Counted from the stretch's first letter, positions 1 through 9,270 are shown. The stretch: 64,000 nucleotides of DNA from Burkholderiaceae bacterium (GCA_026125795.1 JAHCKM010000001.1:1612001-1676000); one strand, 5' to 3'. Notes: a model not told the origin generated them from the letters alone. Numbers and translations are program-made.

Positions 1-118
1 CGAGGCCGTCGAGCACCCACGCCACGCCGAGCGCGAGCACGATGCGCCAGTGCCAGCGCGACCAGGGCAGACGATCGAGACGGGCCGGGATGTCGCTTTG
101 GAGCACCACGGCGCGCAC
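1..118 (-). CDS. MFS transporter, N-terminal fragment
   Basis: Only the first ~39 codons lie in the window; the gene continues past base 1. The translated start contains [19 protein letters not shown] followed by a hydrophobic helix ending in WVLDGLE. This is how sugar/aromatic-acid type major facilitator proteins begin, with a short cytoplasmic lead, transmembrane helix 1 and a DGxE/D motif at its end. The start is uncertain: GTG at 118, or GTG at 106 or 103 in the same frame. No ATG is available. It is divergent from the DUF748 gene across ~130 bases. The substrate cannot be told from this fragment. Confidence 0.6.
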   Translation of the reverse strand, partial: MRAVVLQSDIPARLDRLPWSRWHWRIVLALGVAWVLDGL

Positions 119-246
119 TATGGCGGCATCGGACCCAAAGCATCTGCCTGACCGCGGCCGCACCAAGGCTTTTTCTGACAGCGCGTGCCGCGCTTTGCAG
201 CCGGCTGTAACGGTGCGACGATGCCAGGGCCTTGAGGTGCCTGGTT

Positions 247-3200
247 GTGCTTGCCGCCGTTCGCAAAATCGCCTTCAGCCTGCCGAGCCGGATCGTGGCA
301 GGCATGGTCGCGGCCTATCTGCTGTTCGCGTGGTTCGGCTTCGAGCCGCTCACGCGCTGGCTCGCGCCGAAGATCGTGGCCGAGAAGAGCGCACACCGTC
401 TGACGCTGGAGCGCGCGAAGTTCGATCCGCTGCGGCTCACGCTGCAGCTCGGTGGCGTCCGGCTGGATCAGCCCGACGGCAAGCCGCTGCTCGGATTCAG
501 CGAGCTGCTGGTGAACTTTCAGCTCTCCAGCCTGTTCAGGCGTGCCTACACGTTCAAGGAGGTGCGGCTCAGCGAGCCCGACGTGCAGGTGCACATCGAT
601 GCTGACGGACGGCTCAATTGGATGCGCCTGGTCCAGGCGTTTGCCGGTGCGCCCGAGCCGCAGACGCAACCGGAGGCGCAGGCCCTGCCGCGTTTCCTGA
701 TCGAGCGCGCCGTGGTGCAAGGCGGCCGTGTCGGCCTGCAAGACCAGCGGGTGGCCGGGGGTTTTCGCGCCGTGGCCGAGCCGCTTGACCTGGAGCTCAA
801 CGACCTGTCGACGCTGCCCGAGGACAAGGGCGACCACGTGCTGTCGGTGCGCACGTCATTCGGCGCGCAGGTGCGCTGGAAAGGCGAGTTGGGCCTCAAC
901 CCGCTGGTGGCGCGCGGCGACGTGGCGGTCGAGGAGCTGCAGCTCGCGCGCATCTGGCCGTACCTGCGCAGCCCGCTGCAGATGGCGCCGCCGGAGGGCC
1001 AGGCCGGCTTGAAGTTCGCGTACCGGCTCAGCCACGACGATGGACGGTTGACCGCGCAGGTGGAGCAGCTCGCGCTGGACCTGCAGGGTCTGACCCTGCG
1101 CGGCGCCGACGACCGCGACGCGACGCTCAAGCTCGACCGCGTGGCATTGAGCGGCGGCCGTTTCGACTGGGCCGAGCGCGCCGTGTCGCTCGAGGCGATC
1201 CAGATCGACGGCGGACGCATCGCGCTGCAGCGGGCCGCCGACGGGCGCTTCAACCTGCAGCAGTGGTTGCCGCCGGCCGGCGGCGGCGCCGCGCCTGCGG
1301 CTGCGGCTGCGGCTGCGGCTGCGGCTGCGGGCGGCGGCGACAAGCCCTGGCGCTTCTCGGTGGGGCGCGTGGCGGTCGATGGCGTGGCGTGCCGCGTGGT
1401 CGACCGGACCTTCGCCGCCCCGCTCACCGCCGAGGTCGGGCGCGTGCAGATCGTGTTGAAGGCCGATGCCGAAGCGTTGGCCGGAGCGCCCACGTTGAAG
1501 CTCGATGGGCTCGGCGTCGAGGTGCAGGGCGTGCGTCTGCTCTCCGACGCGCAGCAGAGTCCGCTGCTGGAGCTCGACCGCGTGCTGGCGCAGGGTGGCC
1601 GGCTGAGCCTGGCCGAGCGAAGCGCGACGCTCGAGACGCTCGCGCTGCACGGGGGCAAGACCGTGCTGGCGCGCGATGCGCGCGGCGAGCTGTCGCTGCT
1701 GACGGCGTTGCGAGCGGTCAAGGCGCGATCGTCTGAGCCGGCCGCCGACGAAGCCCGCAGCGCGGCGGCATGGCGTTATCGCGTCGACCACATCGCGGCC
1801 GATGGCGTGCAGCTGGCGCTGCGCGACGAGTCGGTGCAGCCGGCCTTTGGCGTCACGCTGCAACAGGTGCAGGCCGAGGCGCGCGGCTTCAGCGACGACG
1901 CGCAGGCGCCGCTGCCGGTGCGCCTGCGCCTGCAGGTGGCCGAAGGCGGGCGCTTCGAGGCCCAGGGCAGCGTGGTGCGTGCCGCGCCCTCGGCCGACGT
2001 GCGCATCAAGCTCGATGCGCTGGCGCTCAAGCCGGCGCAGCCGTTCGTGTCGCAGGCCGCGCACCTGGTGCTCGCCGGCGGTCACGCGTCGAGCGCCGGT
2101 CGCTTGCGCGTGCACGACGGCAAGCTGCGTTACGACGGCGGCTTCGAGGTGAAAGATCTGCTGCTCAACGAGAGCACCAGCGGTGAACGTTTCATCGCCT
2201 GGAAGTCGCTCGGCACCCAGCGCCTTGCGGCGACGACCGAGCGGCTCGACATCGACGAGCTGCGCGTGAACGGCCTGGCCACCAAGCTGATGATCGCCCA
2301 GGACCGCACGGTCAACGTGGCCAGGATCGTCAAGGCGAGGGACGCGGCGCCGGTCGCACCCGCAAAGGCAGCGCCGCCGTATGCGGTGAAGATCGCGCGC
2401 GTGCGCGTGAGCCAGGGCGACGTGGACTTCGCCGACCTGTCGCTGGCGCTGCCGTTCGGCGCGCGCATCCATGGGCTGCAGGGCCAGATCGTCGGCCTGT
2501 CCAATGCGCGCGGCGGCGCAGCGCAGCTGGAGCTGCAGGGCCAGGTCGACGAGTACGGCCTGGCGCGCGCTGCCGGGCAGATCAACCTCTTCGACCCGAG
2601 CGCGTTCACCGACCTGCGCGTCATCTTCCAGAACGTGGAGATGACGCGCCTGACGCCGTATTCGGCCACCTTTGCCGGCCGCAAGATCGCATCGGGCAAG
2701 TTGTCGCTTGACCTCGAGTACAAGGTCAAGGAGCGCCAGCTGCAGGGCGACAACCAGGTGGTGATGGACCAGCTCACGCTCGGCGAGCGCGTCGAGAGTG
2801 CGAGCGCGCCCAACCTGCCGCTCGATCTGGCGCTGGCGATCCTGCAGGACGAGAACGGCAAGATCGACCTCGGCTTGCCGGTGTCCGGCAGCCTCGACGA
2901 CCCGCAGTTCAGCGTGGCCGGCATCGTCTGGAAGGCGCTGACCAACGTGCTCACCAAGGTGGTCAGCGCGCCGTTCCGCGCGTTGGGTGCCTTGTTCGGC
3001 GGCGGCGATGAACAGACCGCCAGGGTGGTGTTCGACGCCGGTGAAGCCGATCTGCTGCCGCCCGAACGCGAGAAGCTCAAGAAGCTGGCGCAGGCGGTGG
3101 CCAAGCGGCCGCGCCTGTCGCTGGCGGTGCACGCGGCCTACGACCCGGCCGCCGACGGCGCGGCGTTGAAGGACCGGAGCTTGCGCCGCGCATTGGCCGC

Positions 3201-3726
3201 GCAGATGGGCCGCGAGCTGGCGGATGATGAGGACATCGGCCCGGTGTCGAGCGCCGACCCGAAGGCGCGCGCGGCGATCGAGGCGCTGTACGCCAAGCGC
3301 TTCGGCGCGCCCGCGCTGCAGCAGATCCAGGCCAAGTTCGCGCAGGCCAATCCAGCCCCGCCGCCGACCGATGCGGCCGGGCGGCTGGTGTCGCGCCTGT
3401 CCAACCTGTTCAAGGGCACGCCGCCGCCGCTGTCGGCCGAGGAGGCGGCGCAGCTGAAAGGCGCCGACCTGCATGCGCACCTGCTCGAACGCTTGCATGC
3501 GGCCGAGCCGGTCACCGACGATCAGCTGCGCGCGCTCGGCGCGAGCCGCGCACAAGCCGTGGGTCGCGAGCTGGTGGCCGATGGCGTGGCGGCCGAGCGC
3601 ATCGCCGTCGATGCGTCGGGCCCTGCCGATGTCGCGGCCACGATCAGCCTGCGGGCGGTGGACAAGCCAGCGCCCCCGCCCGGCGCCACGGCCACCGCGG
3701 TGGCGCCGGTGCGCGCGCTGCGTTGA
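247..3726 (+). CDS. DUF748 (AsmA-like) envelope protein
   Basis: A very long protein (~1159 aa) with one N-terminal transmembrane helix ([15 protein letters not shown]). After it comes a long array of beta-rich AsmA/DUF748-like repeats with many LxLDxxxLxGG-type segments. The tail (~920-1020) reads [20 protein letters not shown], as in DUF748 proteins. The family is inner-membrane anchored and periplasmic, and is thought to belong to the wider AsmA group linked to envelope lipid homeostasis; the exact role is unknown. GTG at 247 is preferred because GAGG lies ~9 bases upstream. TTG at 232 and ATG at 304 are alternatives in the same frame. A polyalanine tract near residues 347-362 comes from a hexanucleotide repeat. 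Confidence 0.8.
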   Translation: MLAAVRKIAFSLPSRIVAGMVAAYLLFAWFGFEPLTRWLAPKIVAEKSAHRLTLERAKFDPLRLTLQLGGVRLDQPDGKPLLGFSELLVNFQLSSLFRRAYTFKEVRLSEPDVQVHIDADGRLNWMRLVQAFAGAPEPQTQPEAQALPRFLIERAVVQGGRVGLQDQRVAGGFRAVAEPLDLELNDLSTLPEDKGDHVLSVRTSFGAQVRWKGELGLNPLVARGDVAVEELQLARIWPYLRSPLQMAPPEGQAGLKFAYRLSHDDGRLTAQVEQLALDLQGLTLRGADDRDATLKLDRVALSGGRFDWAERAVSLEAIQIDGGRIALQRAADGRFNLQQWLPPAGGGAAPAAAAAAAAAAAGGGDKPWRFSVGRVAVDGVACRVVDRTFAAPLTAEVGRVQIVLKADAEALAGAPTLKLDGLGVEVQGVRLLSDAQQSPLLELDRVLAQGGRLSLAERSATLETLALHGGKTVLARDARGELSLLTALRAVKARSSEPAADEARSAAAWRYRVDHIAADGVQLALRDESVQPAFGVTLQQVQAEARGFSDDAQAPLPVRLRLQVAEGGRFEAQGSVVRAAPSADVRIKLDALALKPAQPFVSQAAHLVLAGGHASSAGRLRVHDGKLRYDGGFEVKDLLLNESTSGERFIAWKSLGTQRLAATTERLDIDELRVNGLATKLMIAQDRTVNVARIVKARDAAPVAPAKAAPPYAVKIARVRVSQGDVDFADLSLALPFGARIHGLQGQIVGLSNARGGAAQLELQGQVDEYGLARAAGQINLFDPSAFTDLRVIFQNVEMTRLTPYSATFAGRKIASGKLSLDLEYKVKERQLQGDNQVVMDQLTLGERVESASAPNLPLDLALAILQDENGKIDLGLPVSGSLDDPQFSVAGIVWKALTNVLTKVVSAPFRALGALFGGGDEQTARVVFDAGEADLLPPEREKLKKLAQAVAKRPRLSLAVHAAYDPAADGAALKDRSLRRALAAQMGRELADDEDIGPVSSADPKARAAIEALYAKRFGAPALQQIQAKFAQANPAPPPTDAAGRLVSRLSNLFKGTPPPLSAEEAAQLKGADLHAHLLERLHAAEPVTDDQLRALGASRAQAVGRELVADGVAAERIAVDASGPADVAATISLRAVDKPAPPPGATATAVAPVRALR
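1295..1330 (+). repeat. Six tandem CTGCGG hexamers inside the DUF748 gene
   Basis: CTGCGG is repeated six times without change. It encodes polyalanine between a Gly-rich stretch and GGGDKPW. The unit is six bases, so slippage would change the alanine count without breaking the frame. Confidence 0.9.
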
Positions 3727-3755
3727 ATGAAGGGCCGGTTCCGAATTCCTTGACC

Positions 3756-3769
3756 CGGGCGACAGCCCG
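3756..3769. other. Small hairpin between convergent genes
   Basis: CGGGC-GACA-GCCCG forms a 5-bp stem in the 63-base gap between the convergent DUF748 and SDR genes. No T-run follows on either strand, so it is only a weak terminator candidate. Confidence 0.3.
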
Positions 3770-3789
3770 ACCCTGGGGGCTCTCAGTGC

Positions 3790-4542
3790 TTAGTACGTGG
3801 CGCGGCCGCCGGACAGGTCGAACACCGCGCCGGTGGAAAAGGCGCAGTCCTGCGAGCTGAGCCAGCACACCATCGCCGCCAGCTCTTCCACCTGCAGAAA
3901 GCGGCCCATTGGGATCTTGGACAGCATGAAGTCGATGTGCGCCTGCGTCATGGTCGCGAACATCGCGGTCTTGGCCGCCGCCGGTGTCACGCAGTTCACC
4001 AGCACGCCGTGCTGCGCCAGCTCCTTGCCGAGCGACTTGGTCAGGCCGATCAACCCGGCCTTCGACGCGCTGTAGTGCGAGGCGTTGGCATTGCCTTCCT
4101 TGCCGGCGATCGACGCGATGTTGACGATGCGCCCGTAGCGGCGCGCGATCATGTGGGGCACGATCGCGCGGCACACCAGGTACGGTGCGATCAGGTTGAC
4201 CTCGATCACGCGGCGCCATACCGCCGGATCGAGCTCCCAGGTGGTGCCGTTGCCGCCGGTGATGCCGGCGTTGTTGACCAGGATGTCGACCTGCCCGTAG
4301 CGCTCGATGGTGGCCCTGGCCGCGGCATTCACCGAGGCCTCCTCGGTCAGCTCGACCACGGTGCTGGCCACGTTGCCGCGCCCCGACAGCTCGCCGCGCG
4401 CATGCTCGAGCTGGTTGGCATCGATGTCCCACAACATCACCGACGCGCCCGAGTCGAGCATGCGAGCCGCGGTGGCGTAGCCGAAGCCCTGCGCGCCGCC
4501 CGTGATCACCGCGACGCGCTCGTGCAGGTCGATGCGGTTCAT
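3790..4542 (-). CDS. SDR family NAD(P)-dependent oxidoreductase
   Basis: A 250-aa classical short-chain dehydrogenase. Visible motifs are TGGAQGFG at residues 14-21 (dinucleotide binding), NNAG at 90-93, and a catalytic triad of Ser144, Tyr157 and Lys161 (YSASK). The C-terminus (SSQDCAFSTGAVFDLSGG) is the usual SDR end. The closest-looking families are FabG-like and sugar or cyclitol dehydrogenases; the substrate cannot be assigned. It is the last gene of a minus-strand series after msbA and the AhpD-like gene. Its ATG overlaps the stop of a spacer mini-frame (ATGA). The AhpD-like neighbour gives no pathway clue. Confidence 0.85.
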   Translation of the reverse strand: MNRIDLHERVAVITGGAQGFGYATAARMLDSGASVMLWDIDANQLEHARGELSGRGNVASTVVELTEEASVNAAARATIERYGQVDILVNNAGITGGNGTTWELDPAVWRRVIEVNLIAPYLVCRAIVPHMIARRYGRIVNIASIAGKEGNANASHYSASKAGLIGLTKSLGKELAQHGVLVNCVTPAAAKTAMFATMTQAHIDFMLSKIPMGRFLQVEELAAMVCWLSSQDCAFSTGAVFDLSGGRATY

Positions 4543-4718
4543 CCCAGCCTCCGACGAGCCGCCTCTAGGAGGCTGGAGCCCCTGGAGCCACGCAGGGGCT
4601 CCTGCGGAGCCCTGGGGGCAGCGACAACCGAAGGTTGCGGCGCAGGCTCACATCGCGCAGCGATGTGAAGGCGCAAAGCGCCGGCCGCAGCCAACAAAGT
4701 GAGCGTGGGGGCCATCAT
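4539..4718 (-). other. Hairpin-rich operon spacer open as a 59-codon mini-frame
   Basis: The 172 bases between the AhpD-like gene and the SDR contain five perfect hairpins in a row: GCCTC/GAGGC (4561-4573), GGAGCCCCTG/CAGGGGCTCC (4575-4602), CAACC/GGTTG (4625-4637), TCACATCG/CGATGTGA (4648-4668) and GGCGC/GCGCC (4670-4682). In the minus sense it is also stop-free. An ATG overlaps the AhpD-gene stop (ATGA) and the mini-frame's own stop overlaps the SDR start (ATGA). The predicted peptide (starting MMAPTLTLLAAAGALRLHIA) has no recognisable domain. It could be a translational-coupling spacer, a processed RNA element or a real small gene; I favour a spacer. Confidence 0.45.
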
Positions 4719-5314
4719 TTCGTCTCCTGTTTCTTCTCGCGCGGCACGCGGCCCATCAGATAGAACTCGTCGTTCGGCCGCAGGCTGATCACGTTGGCCA
4801 TGCGGTTGGACAGGCCGAAGAACGCGCTGATCCCGGCGATGTCCCAGATGTCTTCGTCGTCGAAGCCGTGCGCGCGCAGCGCCTCGAAATCGGCATCGCC
4901 GACCTCGTGCGACGCACGGGTGACCTTGAGCGCGAAGTCGAGCATGGCCTTCTGGCGCGGCGTGATGTCGGCCTTGCGGTGGTTGACGGCAATGGGGTCT
5001 GCGACCAGCGGCTTCTTCTCGTAAACCCGCAGGATCGCGCCGTGCGCCACCACGCAGTACAGGCAGTGATTGGCCCCCGAGGTGGCCACGATGATCATCT
5101 CGCGCTCGCCCTTGGTGAGCCTGCAACCCTCGCGCAGCAGCAGCGCGTCGTGGTAGTTCATGAAGGCACGCAGCTCGTCGGGCCGGTGCGCCAGCGCGAG
5201 GAACACGTTTGGGACGAAGCCGGCCTTCTGCTGCACCTCTTCGATGCGTGCGCGCAGGTCGGGCGGCAGGTCCTTGAGCTCGGGCACCGGGTAGCGGCTG
5301 ATCGGTGGATTCAT
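4715..5314 (-). CDS. Peroxidase-related enzyme, carboxymuconolactone decarboxylase/AhpD-like
   Basis: A 199-aa all-alpha AhpD-like protein. The CxxC redox pair is Cys84/Cys87 in ANHCLYCVVAHG, followed by His91, as in AhpD and the TIGR01926-type peroxidase-related group. The family reduces peroxides or partners through a thiol relay; the physiological substrate is unknown. The ATG has a strong ribosome site (AAAGGAG, 6 bases upstream). It starts 42 bases after the end of msbA on the same strand and could be cotranscribed with it. The SDR follows across an unusual hairpin spacer. Confidence 0.8.
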   Translation of the reverse strand: MNPPISRYPVPELKDLPPDLRARIEEVQQKAGFVPNVFLALAHRPDELRAFMNYHDALLLREGCRLTKGEREMIIVATSGANHCLYCVVAHGAILRVYEKKPLVADPIAVNHRKADITPRQKAMLDFALKVTRASHEVGDADFEALRAHGFDDEDIWDIAGISAFFGLSNRMANVISLRPNDEFYLMGRVPREKKQETK

Positions 5315-5356
5315 GGGTGCTCCTTTAGGGGCTGGTCCGCCGGCGAGGCCAACCGG

Positions 5357-7084
5357 TCATGCCGTGCGGAACTGCAGCGCGTGCAGCCGAGCGTACAACC
5401 CGCCGCGCGCCAGCAGCTCGGCATGGGTGCCTTGTTCGATCAGGCGGCCGGCGTCGATGGCCACCACCCGGTCGGCGTGTTCAATGGTCGACAGCCGGTG
5501 CGCGATCACCAGCGTCGTGCGATCGCGCATCAGCACGTCGAGCGCCTCCTGCACCGCGCGCTCCGACTCGCTGTCGAGCGCCGACGTGGCCTCGTCGAGG
5601 ATCAGGATCGGCGCGTCCTTGTAGATGGCGCGCGCAATCGCCAGGCGTTGGCGCTGTCCGCCCGAAAGCTGGCTGCCGTTGTGGCCGATCTCGCTCGCCA
5701 GCCCCTGCGGCAGCGACTCCACGAAGTCGAGCAGGTGTGCGCCCTTGAGCGCGGCGCGCACGCGTTCGACATCGGTCACCTCGCCCATCGCCACGTTGGC
5801 CGCTACCGTGTCGTTGAACAGCACGACGTCCTGGCTCACCAGCGCGAATTGCCTGCGCAGCGATTCGATGGTCCATTCGCGCAACGGCACGCCGTCGAGC
5901 CTGAGCTCGCCGGCAATGGGCTCGATGAAGCGCGGCAGCAGGTTCACCAGCGACGACTTGCCGGCACCGGACGGCCCGACCAGGGCCACGGTCTCGCCGG
6001 CGGCGATGGTGAGCGAAAAATCCTCCAGCGCATTGGCCTGGTCGGCCGCATAACGCAGCGTCACGCGGTCGAGCTCGATGCGCCCGGCGGCGCGCGTCAC
6101 GCTGTGGCTGCCGCCGCGTTCGGCCGCGCCTTCTTCCACCAGGTCGACGCTGCGCTCCAGCGCCGTCAGGCCGCGCACGATCGGCGCCATCACGTCGGCC
6201 AGGTGGCGGATCGGCGGCAGCGTCATCAGCATCGCGGTGATGAAGGCGACGAAGCCGCCGACGGTCTGGCCGCCGGCGCTGCTTTGCCACAACGCGATCA
6301 CGATCACCGCCGACATCGCGGTGGCGGCCAGGATCTGCGTCAGCGGCGTCATCGTGGCCGCCGCGGTCACGTTCTTCAGCAGCAGCCGGCGCAGCGCGTT
6401 GCTGAGCTGCTCGAAACGGCGCGACTGCGTGACGCCGGCGCCGTGCAGCCTCACGATGCGCCAGGCCAGCACGTTCTCCTCCACCACGTAGGCCAGCTCG
6501 TCGTTGGCGCGCTGGCCCTCCTTGGTGAGGCGCTGCACGCGCCGGCCGGCGGTGCGCATGACCCAGGCCACGGCCGGAAACAGCAGCCCGATGAACAAGG
6601 TGAGCGCCCAGTTCAGGTACAAGAGGTAGACCATCAGCGCGGCCAGCGTCAGCGTGTCGCGCACCAGCGTGAGCACCGACGACACCAACTGCGTGGCGGC
6701 GCTTTGCACCTCGTAAACCAGCATGTTGGTCAGGCTGCTGGCCGAGTGGCGGGTGAAGAGCGCGGGCTCGGCGCGCAGCAGATGGTGGAACAGCCGCATG
6801 CGCAGCGCCTGCACGCCCTGGTTGGCGGCCCAGGTCAATGCATACTGCGCTGTAAACCCGGCGAAGCCCCGAAGCGTAAAGAGTCCGATGATCGCCGCCG
6901 GCACCGTCCACATCGGGATCCCGCCGCCGACGAAGCCCTGGTCGAGCAGCGGCTTCATCAGCGCCGGCAAAGCAGGCTCGGTAATTGCTGCAATGAGCGA
7001 CGCCAAGCCCGCCACGGCGATGCCAAGGCGGCCTTTCTTGAAGTACGGGAGGATGCGGGTGATGCGCTGCAGTACGGTAGCCAT
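5357..7084 (-). CDS. msbA: Lipid A export ABC transporter MsbA (permease-ATPase fusion)
   Basis: A 575-aa half-transporter of the MsbA/exporter class, with six transmembrane helices in the first ~320 residues and a C-terminal ATPase. Motifs: Walker A GPSGAGKS near 368, signature LSGGQRQRLAIARAI near 470, Walker B ILILDEATSALDSESE near 490, and H-loop VIAHRLST near 527. MsbA flips core lipid A across the inner membrane. The chosen ATG begins MATVLQRITRILPYFKKGR, typical for beta-proteobacterial MsbA; an in-frame extension upstream to 7219 looks non-coding. It is divergent from tolB. Other type I exporters of this shape exist, but length and composition fit MsbA best. Confidence 0.85.
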   Translation of the reverse strand: MATVLQRITRILPYFKKGRLGIAVAGLASLIAAITEPALPALMKPLLDQGFVGGGIPMWTVPAAIIGLFTLRGFAGFTAQYALTWAANQGVQALRMRLFHHLLRAEPALFTRHSASSLTNMLVYEVQSAATQLVSSVLTLVRDTLTLAALMVYLLYLNWALTLFIGLLFPAVAWVMRTAGRRVQRLTKEGQRANDELAYVVEENVLAWRIVRLHGAGVTQSRRFEQLSNALRRLLLKNVTAAATMTPLTQILAATAMSAVIVIALWQSSAGGQTVGGFVAFITAMLMTLPPIRHLADVMAPIVRGLTALERSVDLVEEGAAERGGSHSVTRAAGRIELDRVTLRYAADQANALEDFSLTIAAGETVALVGPSGAGKSSLVNLLPRFIEPIAGELRLDGVPLREWTIESLRRQFALVSQDVVLFNDTVAANVAMGEVTDVERVRAALKGAHLLDFVESLPQGLASEIGHNGSQLSGGQRQRLAIARAIYKDAPILILDEATSALDSESERAVQEALDVLMRDRTTLVIAHRLSTIEHADRVVAIDAGRLIEQGTHAELLARGGLYARLHALQFRTA

Positions 7085-7130
7085 ATGGCTGAGGAGCCCG
7101 ATGCGGCGACCCGCATGACACGACAGCTCA

Positions 7131-7159
7131 CGATTATCGATGCCCCGGTTGCCTACAAT
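7131..7159 (+). promoter_or_regulatory. Possible tolB promoter
   Basis: TACAAT at 7154-7159 matches a sigma-70 -10 box and lies ~60 bases before the tolB start, in the divergent gap with msbA. The -35 side (around 7131-7136, CGATTA) is poor, so only the -10 box is well supported. Confidence 0.35.
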
Positions 7160-7222
7160 CCGCCCGCGCGCCCCGTGCCGGGGCATGGAACCTGATTTGC
7201 CGAAGCGAATCCACAACACTTC

Positions 7223-8521
7223 ATGGTGAAGCCGCCCGAAACGCCAGAGTCCCCGTTGCGTCGCCGGTGGATCGCCGGCTCCCTGGTCGTTGGCATCTGG
7301 CCGGCCGCGGCACGCGCGCAGTTCCGGGTGGAGATCACCGGCGTCGGCGGCACGCAGTTGCCGATCGGCGTGACGCGCTTTCGCGACGAAGACAGATCCG
7401 GCCAGTCGATCTCGGGCATCGTGCGCGCCGACCTCGAGCGCTCGGGCGTGTTTCGCATCGTCGACTCGTCCGGCGACTTCGACGAGACCTCGCGTCCCAG
7501 CTACCCCGAGTGGCGCGGCCGCGGTGCCGACGCGCTGGTGTCAGGCTCGGCGGCGCGCCTGGCCGACGGCCGCTTCGACGTGCGCTACAAGCTGTGGGAT
7601 GTGGTCAAGGGGCAAGACCTCGGTGGCCAGGCGATCGCCGTGGTGTCGGCCGATTTGCGGCTCGCGGCGCACCGCATCGCCGACGCGGTGTACGAGAAGC
7701 TCACCGGCGACAGGGGCGTCTTTTCCACCCGCATCGCCTACGTGACCCGCGTGGCCAACCGCTACACCCTGCGCATCACCGATGCCGACGGCGAGGGCGG
7801 CCAGGTGGCGCTCAACAGCACCCAGCCGATCATCTCGCCGGCCTGGTCGCCCGATGGCAAGTCGGTGGCGTACGTGTCGTTCGAAAGCGGCAAGGCGGTG
7901 GTGTGGTCGCAGGACGTGTCCACCGGCGAGCGCCGCACGGTGGCCAACTTCCGCGGCAGCAACAGCGCGCCGGCGTGGTCGCCCGACGGGCGCACGCTGG
8001 CGGTGACGCTGTCACGCGAGGGCGGATCGCAGATCTTCACGATGGACGCCGGGGGCAACAACGTGCGCCGGGTCACGCAGAGCAACGCCATCGACACCGA
8101 GCCGGTGTTCACGCCCGACGGCCGGCAGCTCTACTTCGTGAGCGATCGCGGCGGCAGCCCGCAGATCTACCGCGTGGGCGTCGGCGGCGGCAATCCCGAG
8201 CGGGTGACCTTCAACGGCAACTACAACATCAGCCCGGCGCTGAGTCCCGACGGCCGTATGCTCGCTTACGTGGCCCGCAACGGCAACGAGTTCAGGATCA
8301 CGACGATGGATCTCTCCGGCGGCAGCGTGCGCACCGTGAGCGACACGTCCGACGACGAGAGCCCGAGTTTTGCGCCCAACGGCAAGCTCATCATCTACGC
8401 CACGCGCTCGCAGGGCCGCGACGTGTTGATGACCACCACGCTCGACGGCCGCATCCGCACGCGGCTGCTGTCGTCGGGCGTGGATGTTCGCGAGCCGATC
8501 TGGGGACCTTTTGGCCGGTGA
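7223..8521 (+). CDS. tolB: Tol-Pal system periplasmic protein TolB
   Basis: A 432-aa secreted protein. An N-terminal signal (RRRWIAGSLVVGIWPAAARA) carries a twin-arginine-like start and an ARA cleavage region. Then comes the TolB N-terminal domain, with FRIVDSSGDFDETSRP and a VSADLRLAAHRIADAVYEKL helix, and a C-terminal beta-propeller of repeated SPAWSPDGxxVAY/PxFTPDGRQLYFVSD units. TolB binds Pal and links the Tol motor to the outer membrane during constriction. Length fits the family. pal and cpoB follow, but tolQRA are not upstream, because msbA diverges there. Confidence 0.95.
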   Translation: MVKPPETPESPLRRRWIAGSLVVGIWPAAARAQFRVEITGVGGTQLPIGVTRFRDEDRSGQSISGIVRADLERSGVFRIVDSSGDFDETSRPSYPEWRGRGADALVSGSAARLADGRFDVRYKLWDVVKGQDLGGQAIAVVSADLRLAAHRIADAVYEKLTGDRGVFSTRIAYVTRVANRYTLRITDADGEGGQVALNSTQPIISPAWSPDGKSVAYVSFESGKAVVWSQDVSTGERRTVANFRGSNSAPAWSPDGRTLAVTLSREGGSQIFTMDAGGNNVRRVTQSNAIDTEPVFTPDGRQLYFVSDRGGSPQIYRVGVGGGNPERVTFNGNYNISPALSPDGRMLAYVARNGNEFRITTMDLSGGSVRTVSDTSDDESPSFAPNGKLIIYATRSQGRDVLMTTTLDGRIRTRLLSSGVDVREPIWGPFGR

Positions 8522-8528
8522 GGGAGTC

Positions 8529-8573
8529 ACCGGCGTTGAACGCTTCGGCCGGTGAAAGCGCCGGCGCTTTTTT
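8529..8573 (+). terminator. Terminator-like hairpin with competing stem between tolB and pal
   Basis: AAAGCGCCGGCGCTTT (8555-8570) is a perfect 16-base palindrome running into six T (8568-8573), which is a rho-independent terminator shape 17 bases before pal. Upstream, ACCGGC (8529-8534) can pair with GCCGGT (8548-8553), which also pairs weakly with the terminator arm GCCGGC. This gives two alternative folds. It may trim or tune tolB-pal read-through. Confidence 0.55.
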
Positions 8574-8589
8574 GTCGAGGAGTGGAACC

Positions 8590-9135
8590 ATGAGAACGCT
8601 TCGAATCACTCTGAGTGCCGCGGTGCTGGGCGCCGTGCTCGCCGGCTGCGGCTCGTCCGTCAAGCTCGACGAGGCCGCGCCGGTGGTCGATGCGCGGCCC
8701 AATCCCAACACCGGTGCAGGCGCCGGCGGCGCGCAATCCGGCGCGGCCGGCCAATCGGGCGTGACCACGGTCGACGTGGGCAAGGCGAGCGACCTGGCCG
8801 GCAGCAACCTCGGGCGCGTGGTGTACTTCGACTTCGACAGCTACGTGCTGCGCGACGAGTACAAGCCGCTGATCGAGAGACACGCGCGTGCCTTGGCCGC
8901 CGCCAAGACGCGGAAGATCGTCATCGAGGGCCACACCGACGAACGCGGCGGACGCGAGTACAACCTGGCGCTCGGCCAGCGCCGCGCCGAAGCGGTGGCC
9001 CGCTCGATGATGCTGCTGGGCGCCACCGACGGCCAGATCGAGGCGGTGAGCTACGGCAAGGAGCGCCCGGCCGTCGACGGGCATGACGAGGCGGCCTGGG
9101 CCAAGAACCGCCGCGCCGAGCTGAAGGATCGATGA
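8590..9135 (+). CDS. pal: Peptidoglycan-associated lipoprotein Pal
   Basis: A 181-aa lipoprotein. The signal peptide ends in the lipobox VLAGC (Cys near residue 20). A low-complexity Gly/Ala/Asn linker follows, then an OmpA-like peptidoglycan-binding domain: VVYFDFDSYVLRDEYKPLIE, then IVIEGHTDERGGREYNLALG with the diaminopimelate-binding region, and a terminal AWAKNRRAEL. Pal anchors the outer membrane to peptidoglycan and partners TolB. The start has GAGG 9-12 bases upstream. The C-terminus reads NRRAELKDR instead of the common NRRVELVYR, a minor deviation. Confidence 0.95.
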   Translation: MRTLRITLSAAVLGAVLAGCGSSVKLDEAAPVVDARPNPNTGAGAGGAQSGAAGQSGVTTVDVGKASDLAGSNLGRVVYFDFDSYVLRDEYKPLIERHARALAAAKTRKIVIEGHTDERGGREYNLALGQRRAEAVARSMMLLGATDGQIEAVSYGKERPAVDGHDEAAWAKNRRAELKDR

Positions 9136-9270
9136 TGACCCACCCCCGAGGCGGCCTGGCGGCCGCCTCCCCCTCAAGGGGGCGACACCAGCGGACCGGC
9201 GGAGCCGGATCCGCGGTGTCCGCTTGGGCACGTTGGCGCGATGCGTCGCGTGCAACGTGAGGAGCATGCT
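9132..9270 (+). other. Hairpin-rich pal-cpoB spacer, open as a mini-frame
   Basis: The gap holds three hairpins: GAGGCGGCC/GGCCGCCTC (9148-9169), CCCCCT/AGGGGG (9169-9182) and an imperfect long stem GACACCAGCGGACCGGC/GCCGGATCCGCGGTGTC (9184-9220). In the sense direction a stop-free frame starts on the pal stop (ATGA at 9132) and ends with TGA at 9258-9260, just before the GGAG ribosome site of cpoB. The peptide has no known domain. I recall similar spacers in related genomes but cannot confirm this here. Confidence 0.45.

Noticed and set aside
856-3555. An ~900-codon stop-free frame antisense to the DUF748 gene
   Set aside because: Composition is dominated by Arg, Gln, His and Ala without any domain, as expected for the mirror of a GC-rich gene. 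DUF748 has clear family features on the other strand.
4868-7195. A 775-codon plus-strand frame opposite msbA and the AhpD-like gene
   Set aside because: It is rich in Arg/Gln/His and lacks domains; msbA and the CxxC protein are unmistakable on the minus strand.
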